NCBI GenBank assembly: GCA_033297205.1 | Contig: MU859438.1 | Coordinates: forward strand, 1-16,542 | Length of the DNA: 16,542 nucleotides | Direction: 5' to 3' | Origin: Pseudoneurospora amorphoporcata | Taxonomy: Eukaryota; Ascomycota; Sordariomycetes; Sordariales; Sordariaceae | In this document: one piece after another, positions 1-8,953 of the stretch | Numbering within the stretch: the first letter of the stretch is position 1 | How the letters are laid out: each line of letters starts with the position of its first letter | The notes under the pieces: model-generated | Databases searched by the model: none | The model's input: only the letters and a program-made list of their open reading frames with translations | Told to the model about the DNA's origin: nothing | Program-made: the position numbers and the translations under genes

Positions 1-12
1 CTGGCTCACGAC

Positions 13-114
13 GTGAGCCCTCTTAGCTTGTGAGCCCTCTTAGCTTGTGAGCCCTCTTAGCTTGTGAGCCCTCTTAGCTTGTGAGCCCTCTTAGCTTGTA
101 AGCCTTCTAGTCTT
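13..114. repeat. 17-bp direct tandem repeat, five perfect copies plus one degenerate
   Basis: The unit gtgagccctcttagctt occurs five times head to tail without a mismatch (13-97). A sixth, diverged copy starting gtaagcc follows at 98-114. Just upstream, ggctcac at 3-9 is the inverse of the gtgagcc that begins the array, giving a 7-bp hairpin with a 3-base loop. The perfect identity of the copies contrasts with the heavily mutated DNA to the right, so the array probably expanded recently. The window starts here, so more copies could lie to the left. Confidence 0.95.
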
Positions 115-869
115 CTGTCTTACTGGCCTCTATAGTTACATGGCCCCGCCTCTGCGTGTCCTAGTGACTTGGTTAGCCCGTGCTATTCGCTCAAGTTCGT
201 AACACTATTCCTTCTACGTTATGGAATCAGTCGACTTAGCCCCCACAGAATCTACTAGAACACAGAGGTTTCACTACTGCATTCTAGATTCTCGAACCTA
301 TTCAGTATTCTCCCTAGATTAATTTATCATTATAGAATGCAACAGAAACTTATAAATTCAACTCATTCCTTTTATAGTATAGTACTTCTACAAGAACTCC
401 TATTAACTTACAAAAGCTTCTACACTCTAGAAGCTTTCAGACACTCAGCATTTATGTATATAAAGACCTCTCTTCTCCGTTAGTTAGTCACTCCTTAAGC
501 AAGCATAACTTAAGCAATATAATACAGTCTTTTCTCACAGTGCAGAGTTCACCGTAATCTTCTGTCTTGAGAGCAGAGTCCTCTCTAAGACCTCTTTTAC
601 AACACTTCTATTGTATTTGCAACTACGCTGCAATTACGCTGCTTCCTTCAGCACTGCTATCGTACCACCGCTTCCGCTCCGCTCAGCTACAAGTGCATAG
701 TTCACTGTAGCATTCCTATACTAGTACTATCATCATAGGCTAGTTAGGACATTGCAGCACACAAATATAACTTACTCTTATTTCCAAACTCCCTAGTACT
801 CTCTAAATTATATTACTATCGCCCAATTATATTACCAATCTATTTAAACTCTTTCAATTCTTGAATAGA
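115..869. other. Gene-free AT-rich stretch, possibly retrotransposon LTR debris
   Basis: No open frame of useful length exists on either strand. A TATA-like element (tatataaag, about 456-464) is followed by a pyrimidine-rich, gene-free stretch to about 700, which is the usual look of the promoter and R-U5 part of a fungal Gypsy-type LTR. I could not find a matching second LTR, a primer-binding site or any gag/pol reading, so the LTR idea is inference only. The stretch could equally be unrelated degraded repeat DNA. Confidence 0.3.
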
Positions 870-1930
870 TATCGTTATATAATTTTTATTTATATTATTA
901 ATGTTCTCCATCACTAATTTCGTATTCTTAAAATAGTTATAGATCTATTTAATATAATACTTAACTGTTATTGCTATCCGATGTAGAAAAGTAAGGAATT
1001 CGCTATTAAATATACTATCGCTACCTTCGTTACTATATACCCGCTTTATATACTTCTTAAAATTATTAAAGTACACTCCGATCAGGTGAAACTCTAGAGA
1101 ATATAGTAGTACATACTAGAGTAATATATTAACCCTCGCGTACGCATAATATATTTTATTATAAAGATGCTAACTAATATTATTTATTACTAGAATACTA
1201 TTACGGCTAGGAAAAGGGTTTATTTTAGGAAATGATTTCCTTTCTAATTATATTATAAAATCAAGAATATTTATTGTACCCTTAAAGATTAGTAATTTGA
1301 ATATACTATTAACTGATATACTTAGGAGGAGGTAATACCGTTTATTACATTCAAATATACTTATTAATATCGTAATAGCGCTACGGAATACTTATTTAGT
1401 ATAATGAATTCTATTTCGTCAGTTTATACTAAATTCGTCGCAAAAGACAAATATTTCCATAGTAAATAATAATATTTTTATTATTTAATTTACTACTAAT
1501 TGAGGCTACTATTGTACTACTTTGAGTACTAATTATTTCTTCTTCTTCTAGCGCTTTTAACGAAGGTACCGCTGTACAATTTTAGTTAATACGTATATAT
1601 TGTGATCGTCGGCAAGGAATTTGTATATTTCGTCAAAATACATATCTAGCTTTAGAACGAATAGTTTTATAATTTCCTATACGATGTTAAATACAGCTAT
1701 TCCAGTATGGAAGTAATATGGTAGCGTACTTCTATTACTTATATAAAGAGTTTTCTAATATTCTAGGAGGTTAGAAATAATAAAAACGGCTTGCCAGTAA
1801 ACTCGAAATTATTCTTATATTGTTATATAGAACGTATAGTTACGCTTGCTACGATAGCGATCTTACGAAGAAGTTTGCTATTATAAAATATTAAAGTTAC
1901 GAACGCCTTCTAACTATTATTAGGAAAAGC
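870..1930 (-). mobile_element. RIP-degraded Tc1/mariner-type (DDE_3) transposase relic
   Basis: Conceptual translation of the minus strand, read through many stops, follows the domain order of an IS630-Tc1 transposase. Near 1760-1880 there is a helix-turn-helix-like part (RKIAIVASVTIRS). Near 1561-1650 comes DMYFDEIYKFLADDHNIYV, matching the conserved PxLYLDEIxxFLxxxxxIxVS block. Near 1425-1450 is FCDEFSIN, the block holding the first catalytic Asp. Near 1190 is VINNIS, corresponding to VMDNASIH with the second Asp changed to Asn. Near 1047-1110 is LYSLEFHLIGVYFNNFKKY, corresponding to PPYSPDFNPIE, with the third acidic residue lost. One frame holds from about 1490 to 870; the N-terminal part lies in other frames. 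Most stops are TAA or TAG, as expected from C-to-T or G-to-A decay of Gln and Trp codons. It cannot encode a working enzyme. I did not find its terminal inverted repeats, so the true ends are unknown. Confidence 0.75.
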
Positions 1931-2765
1931 TACCATTATACTACGATAATACAATAAAAGACAATATAAATAATAAGAGCGAACGTAAGCGATGCGAGCA
2001 ATTAAGATTTTACGAAATTTAGTATAGATTTCATTGAGTTATAATAGGATGCGATTGATCTGTTCGTAGTTTTGACCAGATTGTCGATCTGTGTAGCGGT
2101 GTGTGTGTATGCCACCCCCTTATGCTAAGAAAACGATAAGGCGTTTAAGTGCGGGAACTGTCCATGTAACCCCCACTAATCAAATCCGTTCATAACAACC
2201 TTGATAGCAACGGAGCATATCACATACCAAACCGACGCCACCTGAGGTTGATACATATAGTATTATAAAAGTTTCTAAAAACCACAGAAAAAAAGAAGTT
2301 TTGGGATCAAGCTAACTCTCATCAGGGTATAAAAAAAGCACTCGTACAGTAATGAGGCCTGTCCGTCCGTCCAATTCCTTCGTTGCTACTGCTCCCTCCC
2401 TATGCGTTGCCGCTGAGGTACGGCCGGCCACTAGGGCGCTCGCTGTTCCCCCATTTTCTTCATCCTTTGACTCTTCTTCCTCCTGTATACAAGTTTATGC
2501 TCGCTGTCATTTTAATTACAAAAAAAAGCTCTTCTTCGGACTGAACTGGTGCGCAAGTCTTATAAGAGAAAACGTAACGCCGTGCCGTCAGGTATCTGAG
2601 AGAAAGTGGCAACATAAAAACATGAAAAATGATGATGCGTTGATGCGTACTAATGGTATGTAAAGATTGGGGGTGCAGTTATGCTGTACGTGCGTATAAA
2701 GCTCAGAGAGGAACGCTGAAAGATGGCAAAGTGATAAACCACTTATGCGAGAGAAACCATTAATA
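1931..2765. other. Transition from repeat island to ordinary DNA; no gene seen
   Basis: AT-richness persists to about 2060 and may include the right end of the transposon relic. From about 2100 base composition becomes normal. Short open frames here (for example 2352-2663 plus) have no recognisable domain, biased codon use or splice signals. The right part is the 3' flank of ERF2, whose stop codon is at 2766-2768, and should contain its polyadenylation site; I could not place that site with confidence. Confidence 0.6.
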
Positions 2766-4868
2766 TCATGCCACAACCTCCTGTGCAGATCCATTATTCG
2801 AGTTTCGCAGTGCTGTAGGTCCCATGAATCCCGTTTGAGGTAACTGCGACGAGACGTTTTGCATTTCCATGCCCTCTTTCGAGTCAGAAATCACAGGCTG
2901 TTGCCAGCGACGATGGGACCCTAACCGCTGATCACCCTGGTTGTACTTGACCTTGAATCCGTAGTAAGTCGGCGGCCTTGGCCGGCAGAGCACTACGAAC
3001 CAGTTCTTGAGCCAGTTTGCCTGGGTGAAAGCGCGGTATCGGTCGGACTTGGGAAACTTGTGAGAGTTAAGGTATTCGCGAGTAGTCTCGCCGCGGGCCA
3101 TCAAAAAGACATGGTATCCTGTAAGAGCAGCTGGGTACAAAAACGCCAGAAACCCATAAAAGACCATGGCAAATGGTACGCGGAAGTGATTGACCGCGTG
3201 GCCAAAGCTGGTATGGTGGCGGTTCTTGTACACCAAAATTTGTGCCAGGGAGGCGCCAATAAGGTACAAGGCAAGTACGGTTGCCGAGCTGACGAACGTG
3301 AAAAAATAGCGGTAGTTGCGGCGGCCAACGCAGTTGTTGAGCCATACACAGTGATGGTCTTGGGTCTCAACACAGTTGTCGCACAAGCGGCAGTGATGAG
3401 CGCGTGGAGGACGCCACAGCTGGCACGTCTTGCAGTACTTGATCGGGACCTCCATTGCTGCCGTTGAAGCTTCTGCCGAGTGAACTAAAACCCAGTCGGT
3501 AGTTGGGGGCCCCATCGGGCTATCGTCCATTTCAGGAGGAGGAAACTTGTGCAAATTTCTCGGTAGAATCTAGGACATGTCAGCGCAACACTCACTCGAA
3601 AAGCTCAACAAGCCGTAACATACCCCTGGATCCGATGCTGACGCGTGTGCGAACGAAGATACACAGATATAAGCAAGATAGGCAAACGTAATGGGTATCA
3701 CGGGCGAGATGTTGTGCCAAATCCAAGGCGCCGAGAAGATAAAAAAGAGAATGCAAGGAAGAACGATTAGCGAACCGGTGGCTATGTTTATCGGGCGTTG
3801 CTTTGTGTTCTGGAACCGTCCGCCAAGGCAGAAAACAGTGTTGCCCTCGAAGTATTCGTAGTTTTTACCAAGACTCGCATCTTTTTGCCTGTTCGCACGT
3901 CTTTTTCTGGTCCTTTGCCTCTCGTAATTTTGAGGCGGGATGTTGGGAGACGAGGCAGCGGATTGCAGCTTCTCCCCACCCTCGATCTCTCTATTTGAAC
4001 CAGTTATCCCGGACTCGTTCATCCTCGGCATCAAGAAGCTGGACCTGAAAGATCGTGACGTCCTCGTTGGCGACCTGGGTGGTGTTGTCGGACTTCCCTC
4101 TCTGTAGTCTTTGTTCATTTCCACGTTGATGTGTCGGGCATCGACGGGTCTCTGTAACGGCTGCAACGGCCGGACGCTATCCGTAAGGCTCGAGGTAGGG
4201 AAAAATCGGTTGGTGGGACTCGTGTTGGCTGTCATGCGGTCCATGGTTTCCTGCTCCGTCATTTCGGTCCCCCTGGAAGGCATACGCAGCTCTGCGTCCT
4301 CAGCAATCTGCGCCCCTATGCGACCACTTCCAGTTGAGATGACACTGTTGCGAGCTCCTGCTTCTCCGGTAATCACATATGGGCGGTTCATTGTTGACGG
4401 CCGCCCAGCACCCCTTTGCGCCTGGAGTTTCTGCGAGCTCATCGGGCGAAAAAAGGCATGTGACGTTAGAGACGGGACATGACTCCTGCTTGCCGCGCTT
4501 ATGGGACGACCTCCTGCACTGCCGATGCTCCCAGCTATGCTTCCTCGTTTCCCGGACAAGTGTTGGCGTAGAGGTACCGATTGCGCCCACGGGCCCCTTG
4601 ATGATAACCCGGTGCCAGACGTCTCGGGACGAGATTGTGTGTCCGAATAAAAGCCACTCCTCCTATTGGGGTTGGCGCTCGCAGGGACTCCTCCTCGTGT
4701 TGTTGTATCTGATCCTTGCCCATCCTCCGTACCTATGTCTGTCATTCGCGAAGATATTACGCTGGGAGGGCCGGCAACGGTAAGCTCGGCTCGGGGAGGA
4801 TATTGCGGGAACGTGTTGTCGACATTTGTCGGGGAGGCTGACCTCGAGGGTCCCTCTTCGGATGCCAT
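2766..4868 (-). CDS. ERF2: Palmitoyltransferase ERF2 (DHHC protein acyltransferase)
   Basis: Two exons, 4868-3624 and 3569-2766, give 682 residues. The 54-base intron (3570-3623) has donor GTATGT, branch CTGAC and acceptor TAG, and restores the family-typical junction SDPG|ILPRNLH. The first 350 or so residues are Ser/Pro/Arg-rich and probably disordered. Two membrane segments follow (about 365-382 and 389-407), then the cysteine-rich zinc domain with the catalytic DHHC at 486-489 (Cys489), two more membrane segments (about 504-528 and 546-572), and the TTxE motif as TTRE at 577-580. Known for the family: with Erf4, the enzyme attaches palmitate to C-terminal cysteines of Ras proteins at the ER/Golgi. 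All key residues are present and the length fits Sordariomycete orthologues. The start context is acgATGGC. I did not see an Erf4 partner gene nearby. Naming it ERF2 rather than another DHHC paralogue rests on the SDPGILPRN motif and the long N-terminus. Confidence 0.93.
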
Positions 4869-4918
4869 CGTGTCGGCTAGGGAATCCCCCCAAGACCCGT
4901 AGTCGATCGCGTATGAAC

Positions 4919-4936
4919 TGTGTGTGTGTGTGTGTG
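4919..4936. repeat. (TG)9 microsatellite
   Basis: Nine uninterrupted TG dinucleotides lie about 50 bases upstream of the ERF2 start codon, inside its presumed promoter or 5' leader (CA repeats on the transcribed sense). Likely length-polymorphic between strains. Confidence 0.95.
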
Positions 4937-5661
4937 ATGTGTAGCTAATGTCGGGAGATCCAGCGCTATAACATGGCTATAAATCAAGGACAAAGATGGA
5001 TGAGTTTCCCGACGGCGGGAAAGGAGGTCGGCGACGAATGCGACAAGCTGCGGCGGATGATAAACCGGGGCGCAGTGATGTCGGCAGTGTCAAGTATACG
5101 TAAACGACGCCGCTTGGAGGTTTCGAGGTCCGGGCGCGCTACACGGGGTGTCGGGATATTGAGATCAGACGGAGGGAGGTGTGTTTGACGCAATGACGCT
5201 CGGATCGATGGATGGCGGCACAATACAACGGTTTCGCTAGGGCGTTATGGTATCTCGTGGAATAGGTCGAGGTTGGGTTGTTGGCTGGTCGCTGATGTGT
5301 CAGGTCGGTTGCCGTTGTGCTTTTACGGTTGGCAGTGCTTATTTGCAGCAATGGGATTGCGGTGTGTGTGTGCCGGGTCGTTGGTGAAGGAGTGTTGTCG
5401 TTATGGCGGCGAAAGTCAACCCTTGTACCGGACGGGCGAAAATAATGAGCGTTTCCGTATAATCCGACTTTGTTGGTTTCCAGCTGTGTTAAGGAGTGGA
5501 CGGCTGAGCGAAACCTCAGCCTTTGCAATAGTGCGAAGAGAGAGTGGTGTTTGCCTTTGGCCTCGGGTCGAGTCAAAAAGTCAAAAAGTGTTGTGCAACG
5601 GAATGGGTTGCAGTTGGTTTGCAAGGAGTCGGTGGTTGGCCAAGAGCCTCGCATTGTGCTT

Positions 5662-5681
5662 CCCCCCCCCCCCCCCCCCCC
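5662..5681. repeat. C20 homopolymer (G20 on the minus strand)
   Basis: Twenty consecutive C residues lie in the noncoding space between ERF2 and the next gene. A second run of nine C lies at 5805-5813. On the minus strand these are G tracts that could form G-quadruplexes. The exact length may be unreliable because such runs are prone to sequencing and assembly error. Confidence 0.9.
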
Positions 5682-6887
5682 GTTCGTTTCTCACACTCCA
5701 GCGAGCGTTCCCGTCCCTTTTTTGGGCTGTCTTTTTCGCTCCAACACAAGGAACGGGCCCGGAACTACTGCAAAGCAATTCCAATGGACGGAACCTTAGA
5801 AATTCCCCCCCCCAGTCGATTTCAAATGCAAGGCCCGGCCTTTGCACCACTTTGTTCGAGATATGGGAAATGGGCCGTGTCATCCATGCTGTGCCGTCAT
5901 TTCTTTTTTGCCTATCAGCCCCAGTTGAGAATGGAAGGCACCCGACCCCCGAGGCACCCTTTGGGTTAGTGATCGCAGTGAACCCCACTCCGCGGACACC
6001 CCTTCCACTACACTACTGAAGTGCGCTTCTGCAGTGGTGCCTCTGTTCCTCTCTGTGCCGGCTGGCTCTTGTTGCTGCCCGGGAGTGATGCATAGCAGCA
6101 CTGTGGTCCATGCCCTCCCCTTGGAAAGTGCCAAGCTGCCCCTGAGCCAACCTAGCGCTCGTTATCAACCTCCATCCAAGATTCGATTCTTAATGCCTGG
6201 GGGCTCCTTTTCTGGTGGTGGTGTCTGGCTTCATTGTGAAGCTCACGGAGATGCCTAGCATCCAAGTTCTAAACTTGGAGGTACGGAGGACGGAATGCAG
6301 GTAATTCAAAACTTGAACAAAGTGGCTGCATGCACACGCAGCATGGACTCCCGATTTCCGTCACACGTGGACAAACAGCTGGAGCTCAGCTGGCTGGCTG
6401 TTTGGTTCAAGTGGTTAAGTCCGACCTGAACTCGAGATGCCGGGCCCACTGTATCGGACGCCGGGGCAGCACCGCAGCCATTCCGAATTTCGCGACACAA
6501 TGTGATACCAGCTGTTCGCACGTCTGACCCTAACCCTGGTGTTTCTGCTGCTCCTGCTATGGACGTGACCAATGATGAAGCTTGCGAGAGAGAGCTCCTT
6601 ACGTAAGACACGCCAAGCCTTTTTCTAAGCCTCGAAATCATACCTATGTACCACTACATACCCGTAACCCAGGCCGTCAAGGGGTCCGTGCACCAGGAAA
6701 CCTCAAAGCTTGTTGCTGCATCATCGAATGCCGAAAGCTCTCAATTCCCCGAAACACTTTCCGCACCTGACGCCATAGCTACCTCCCGTTCGCCGGAACC
6801 CCACCACCGACCTCGACAACAAATCCCCCCGTCGTTGACCCGTTCGTCGAAACCCACGCCGTCCAGCCCGACTTAATCAACACCACA

Positions 6888-7829
6888 ATGGCCTCCTTTG
6901 TTGCCCGCCGTGCTTTCTCCACCACCGTCCGTCGCTTGACGACTGGTGAGGAGGCTCTCAAGACCGAGTCCAAGAAGAACCCCGAGATTCTGGTGCGTGA
7001 AATTTGAAAATAGGGGATCTCGGTCCTACCTCCCTCTTCAACACATCGACCTACAGAACAGCCGGAATTTGAAGGCGCAGCGAGAGCTTTGGGCGAGTTG
7101 GATCCTTGCGCCGGGTTCGGGCGAATGGTTGGAGAGAAAATGCTGCGAAAATGCGCGCGTGGCGGGTTTGGTTGGTGTGTTGCGGGAGGAGCGGGATTTG
7201 ATGCATTGGTCGCGAAGAACGAGAAGGGGAAAGAAGGAAAAACAAAGATCAAGCTTCGGAAGCTAACATGGGAATTGGTGTTGCTCTGAGTATAGGTCCT
7301 CGGTGGCGTCATGGTTGCCGCCTTCATTGGTGCCGGTTACTACTTCGGTATGTTGTTTTCGTATCTCCCGGCCCAAGCTATAGCTTAGCGCTACCTATTG
7401 GGGAGCCATGTCCAAGCGTCCAAAACAAACATCAGCTCTAACATCTCTCTCCACACCCAAAGGCCGCAACCCTACCGCCTCTACCGACGAGACTGTCGTT
7501 CCCCAGACCAAGAACTCCATGCCCTGGGAGTCCGGCTCGGGCGCTGGCAAGTACCAGTACCACCCCGGTGGTGACCCCTCCGCTGCCCCTAAGGACGCCC
7601 CCAGCGCCGTCAACGTTGTCGTTGTCCCCAACGTCAACCTCCCCAAGGTACGAACCACAACGATTCCATCCAGCTCACCGTGTTCCCGATATCTCTTGCT
7701 CCGAAGGCCAAGGGATGGGCCATACGATACGGATCGGAGAGAGGAAAGAGAGGCACAAATGACTAACAGGGAGATCTAATACAGAACCTCCACGACAAGT
7801 ACAATAAGTGGGGCAAGGAGGGCTACTAA
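6888..7829 (+). CDS. Small mitochondrial single-pass membrane protein, conserved-looking, unnamed
   Basis: Four exons, 6888-6992, 7296-7347, 7463-7647 and 7785-7829, encode 128 residues. Introns are 303, 115 and 137 bases, with donors GTGCGT, GTATGT and GTACGA; each has a CTAAC branch site before a YAG acceptor, and phases agree. The N-terminus (MASFVARRAFSTTVRRL) is an arginine-rich amphipathic presequence with a typical RRxxSTT pattern, so import into mitochondria is inferred. Residues 36-52 (VLGGVMVAAFIGAGYYF) form one membrane helix. The remaining 75 residues are hydrophilic, Pro/Ala/Ser-rich with a basic end (NKWGKEGY), and probably lie in the intermembrane space or matrix. Start context cacaATGG is strong. 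I do not recognise a named family. The size and topology suit an accessory subunit of a respiratory complex, but nothing in the sequence proves that. Confidence 0.85.
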
Positions 7830-8614
7830 ATCATTGTTCCTCTGTTATCGTGACGATGGGAGAGATAGTAGCATGAGTGGAATGGCTTTTCTCTGAAGAT
7901 GAGCTAGGCCATACCACGAACTTGTAGATACACCTAGATTCCAATGAACCTTACTCTTTGGCGGTTTTGGTTAATCATGAGAGGAAGACTATAATACTAC
8001 ACTCGAATCCATGCAATGTGCAAGTCTTTATTCTTTGTTTGTTAGGATCATCTTCATGCGTTTGGCGGAAACAAGGTAAGTGTGAGATAATGGACACCCC
8101 AGTTGGGATGAAACTTCATAGTCATCGTCTAAGTCCAAGTCTGGTAGCTTCACAAATGCTCGAGCAACATTATAACGAACGTCTCCGTACGGTGTTACAT
8201 AACGAACCATAAGTCATAACTTTTGCTTGATATTCCTGCGAAAAAAAAGGGGGATGCCGAAATATTTACACCGGAAATACCCCTGATGACCACCTACCCT
8301 CAAGATGCACATCCCAGTTAAAGAATAATCCGCTGTTGGTTCTCATTCTCCAAAGCCATCCAACCAAATCCTACGCAACCGCAAATATCAAACCCGACCC
8401 CAAACACACAAACTCAACGCCACGTAAATGCAAAGCTCTCGCAACTCTATGCCCTCTTCCGATTGCCCAGTGCAAACTTGCTTTCGTTCCTTCAGTTACC
8501 GTTATTCCCGAGCCTCAGCTTCCTCAAAAGAGCTTCCGACACCGACCAAGGGTGCTCTTCCCGACTGATGGCCCACCTCTTCTTTGCTTGTTGATACGCA
8601 GTCCACCGGTCGTA
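7830..8614. other. Convergent intergenic region, no supported gene
   Basis: The 3' end of the mitochondrial protein gene (plus) faces the 3' end of the NC2 beta locus (minus). Short open frames occur on both strands (8336-8683 plus, 8028-8210 minus), without domains or splice support. Polyadenylation sites for both neighbours must lie here, but none is distinctive. Confidence 0.55.
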
Positions 8615-8953
8615 TTAGTTGAGCACTGTAGCCAGCCAGTCGCTCTTCCCCTTGTCTTCATCCTCTTTCTCAACCGTTTGTAGCCGGTGCCCTCCTTCCT
8701 GGTTTTGCTCGGTATCGGCTTGAGGCTGCCGCTGCCACTTCCGAGGTCGCCCCCTCCCCCTTTTCGGCTGTTGCTGCTTCCGGGGCCGTCCTACCGGCCT
8801 TTTCGGCTGTTGCTCGGTATCGGCTTAAGGCTTCTTCTCTCTTCTCTTCTTCTCCTTCTTCGGCTGCCGCTGCTTCCGAGGCGACCTCTGCCGCCTTTTC
8901 GGCTGTTGCTCGGACACTGGTGAAGAAGGCTCAGGCGACGCGGATGGACCCCC
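8615..8953 (-). pseudogene. In-frame AT-hook tail downstream of the NC2 beta stop codon
   Basis: Read in the same frame as NC2 beta, the minus strand after the TAG at 8956-8954 continues for about 112 codons to a TAA at 8617-8615, broken only by one TAA at 8827-8825. It encodes a Ser/Pro/Glu linker (PSASPEPSSPVSEQQ), a basic repeat, then two AT-hooks: PKRPVGRPRK (8806-8777) and PKRGRGRPRK (8767-8738). A Trp/Gln stretch and an acidic end (EKEDEDKGKSDWLATVLN) follow. An earlier copy, PKRRQRSPRK, is a degenerate third hook. AT-hooks (R-GRP core) bind the minor groove of AT-rich DNA. Both stops match CAG-to-TAG and CAA-to-TAA at CpA. It may be a lost tail, a 3' UTR relic, or coding DNA reached by splicing or readthrough that I cannot see. 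Confidence 0.6.
8706..8910. repeat. Imperfect GC-rich repeats encoding PKR/AT-hook units
   Basis: On the plus strand, ccttttcggctgttgct recurs at about 8894, 8798 and, with a changed end, 8759. The 16-mer tgctcggtatcggctt occurs at 8706-8721 and again at 8811-8826. The repeats keep the triplet phase of the NC2 beta frame on the minus strand and create the repeated QQPKR...PRK units. At one homologous position the codons differ: CAA at 8722-8720 versus TAA at 8827-8825. Confidence 0.8.

Larger units (their letters stand above)
4869..6887. other. 2-kb divergent intergenic region, no supported gene
   Basis: This separates the 5' ends of ERF2 (minus) and the mitochondrial protein gene (plus), so it should contain both promoters. 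It holds a (TG)9 run at 4919-4936, a C20 run at 5662-5681, a C9 run at 5805-5813, and a palindrome with 8-base arms (tccaagtt / aacttgga) at 6261-6279. The longest open frames (5273-6019 plus; 5139-5654 minus) encode low-complexity or compositionally odd protein with no domain, and overlap each other, so I treat them as chance. Confidence 0.6.

Noticed and set aside
115..740. A complete LTR retrotransposon at the left edge
   Set aside because: Only a TATA-like element and general look support it. No paired LTR, primer-binding site or gag/pol translation was found, so only debris of uncertain type is reported.
5139..5654. 171-residue open frame on the minus strand upstream of ERF2
   Set aside because: It is rich in Thr, Arg, His and Asn without any domain, is overlapped by a plus-strand open frame, and lies in the presumed ERF2 promoter or leader.
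5273..6019. 248-residue open frame on the plus strand
   Set aside because: It runs through the C20 tract as polyproline, has no recognisable domain, and its codon choice does not resemble the real genes here.
6385..6460. tRNA-like A-box (ggttcaagtggttaag) on the plus strand
   Set aside because: No B box (GGTTCGANNC) follows at the right distance and no acceptor or anticodon stems can be folded, so it is a chance match.
8028..8210. 60-residue minus-strand frame with an acidic centre (DLDLDDDYEV)
   Set aside because: It is short, has no family I recognise and no splice partners. It could be a relic, but nothing supports it.
8687..8923. Leu/Pro/Arg repeat protein on the plus strand
   Set aside because: It is the antisense shadow of the AT-hook repeat region of the NC2 beta locus; the repeats make sense only on the minus strand.
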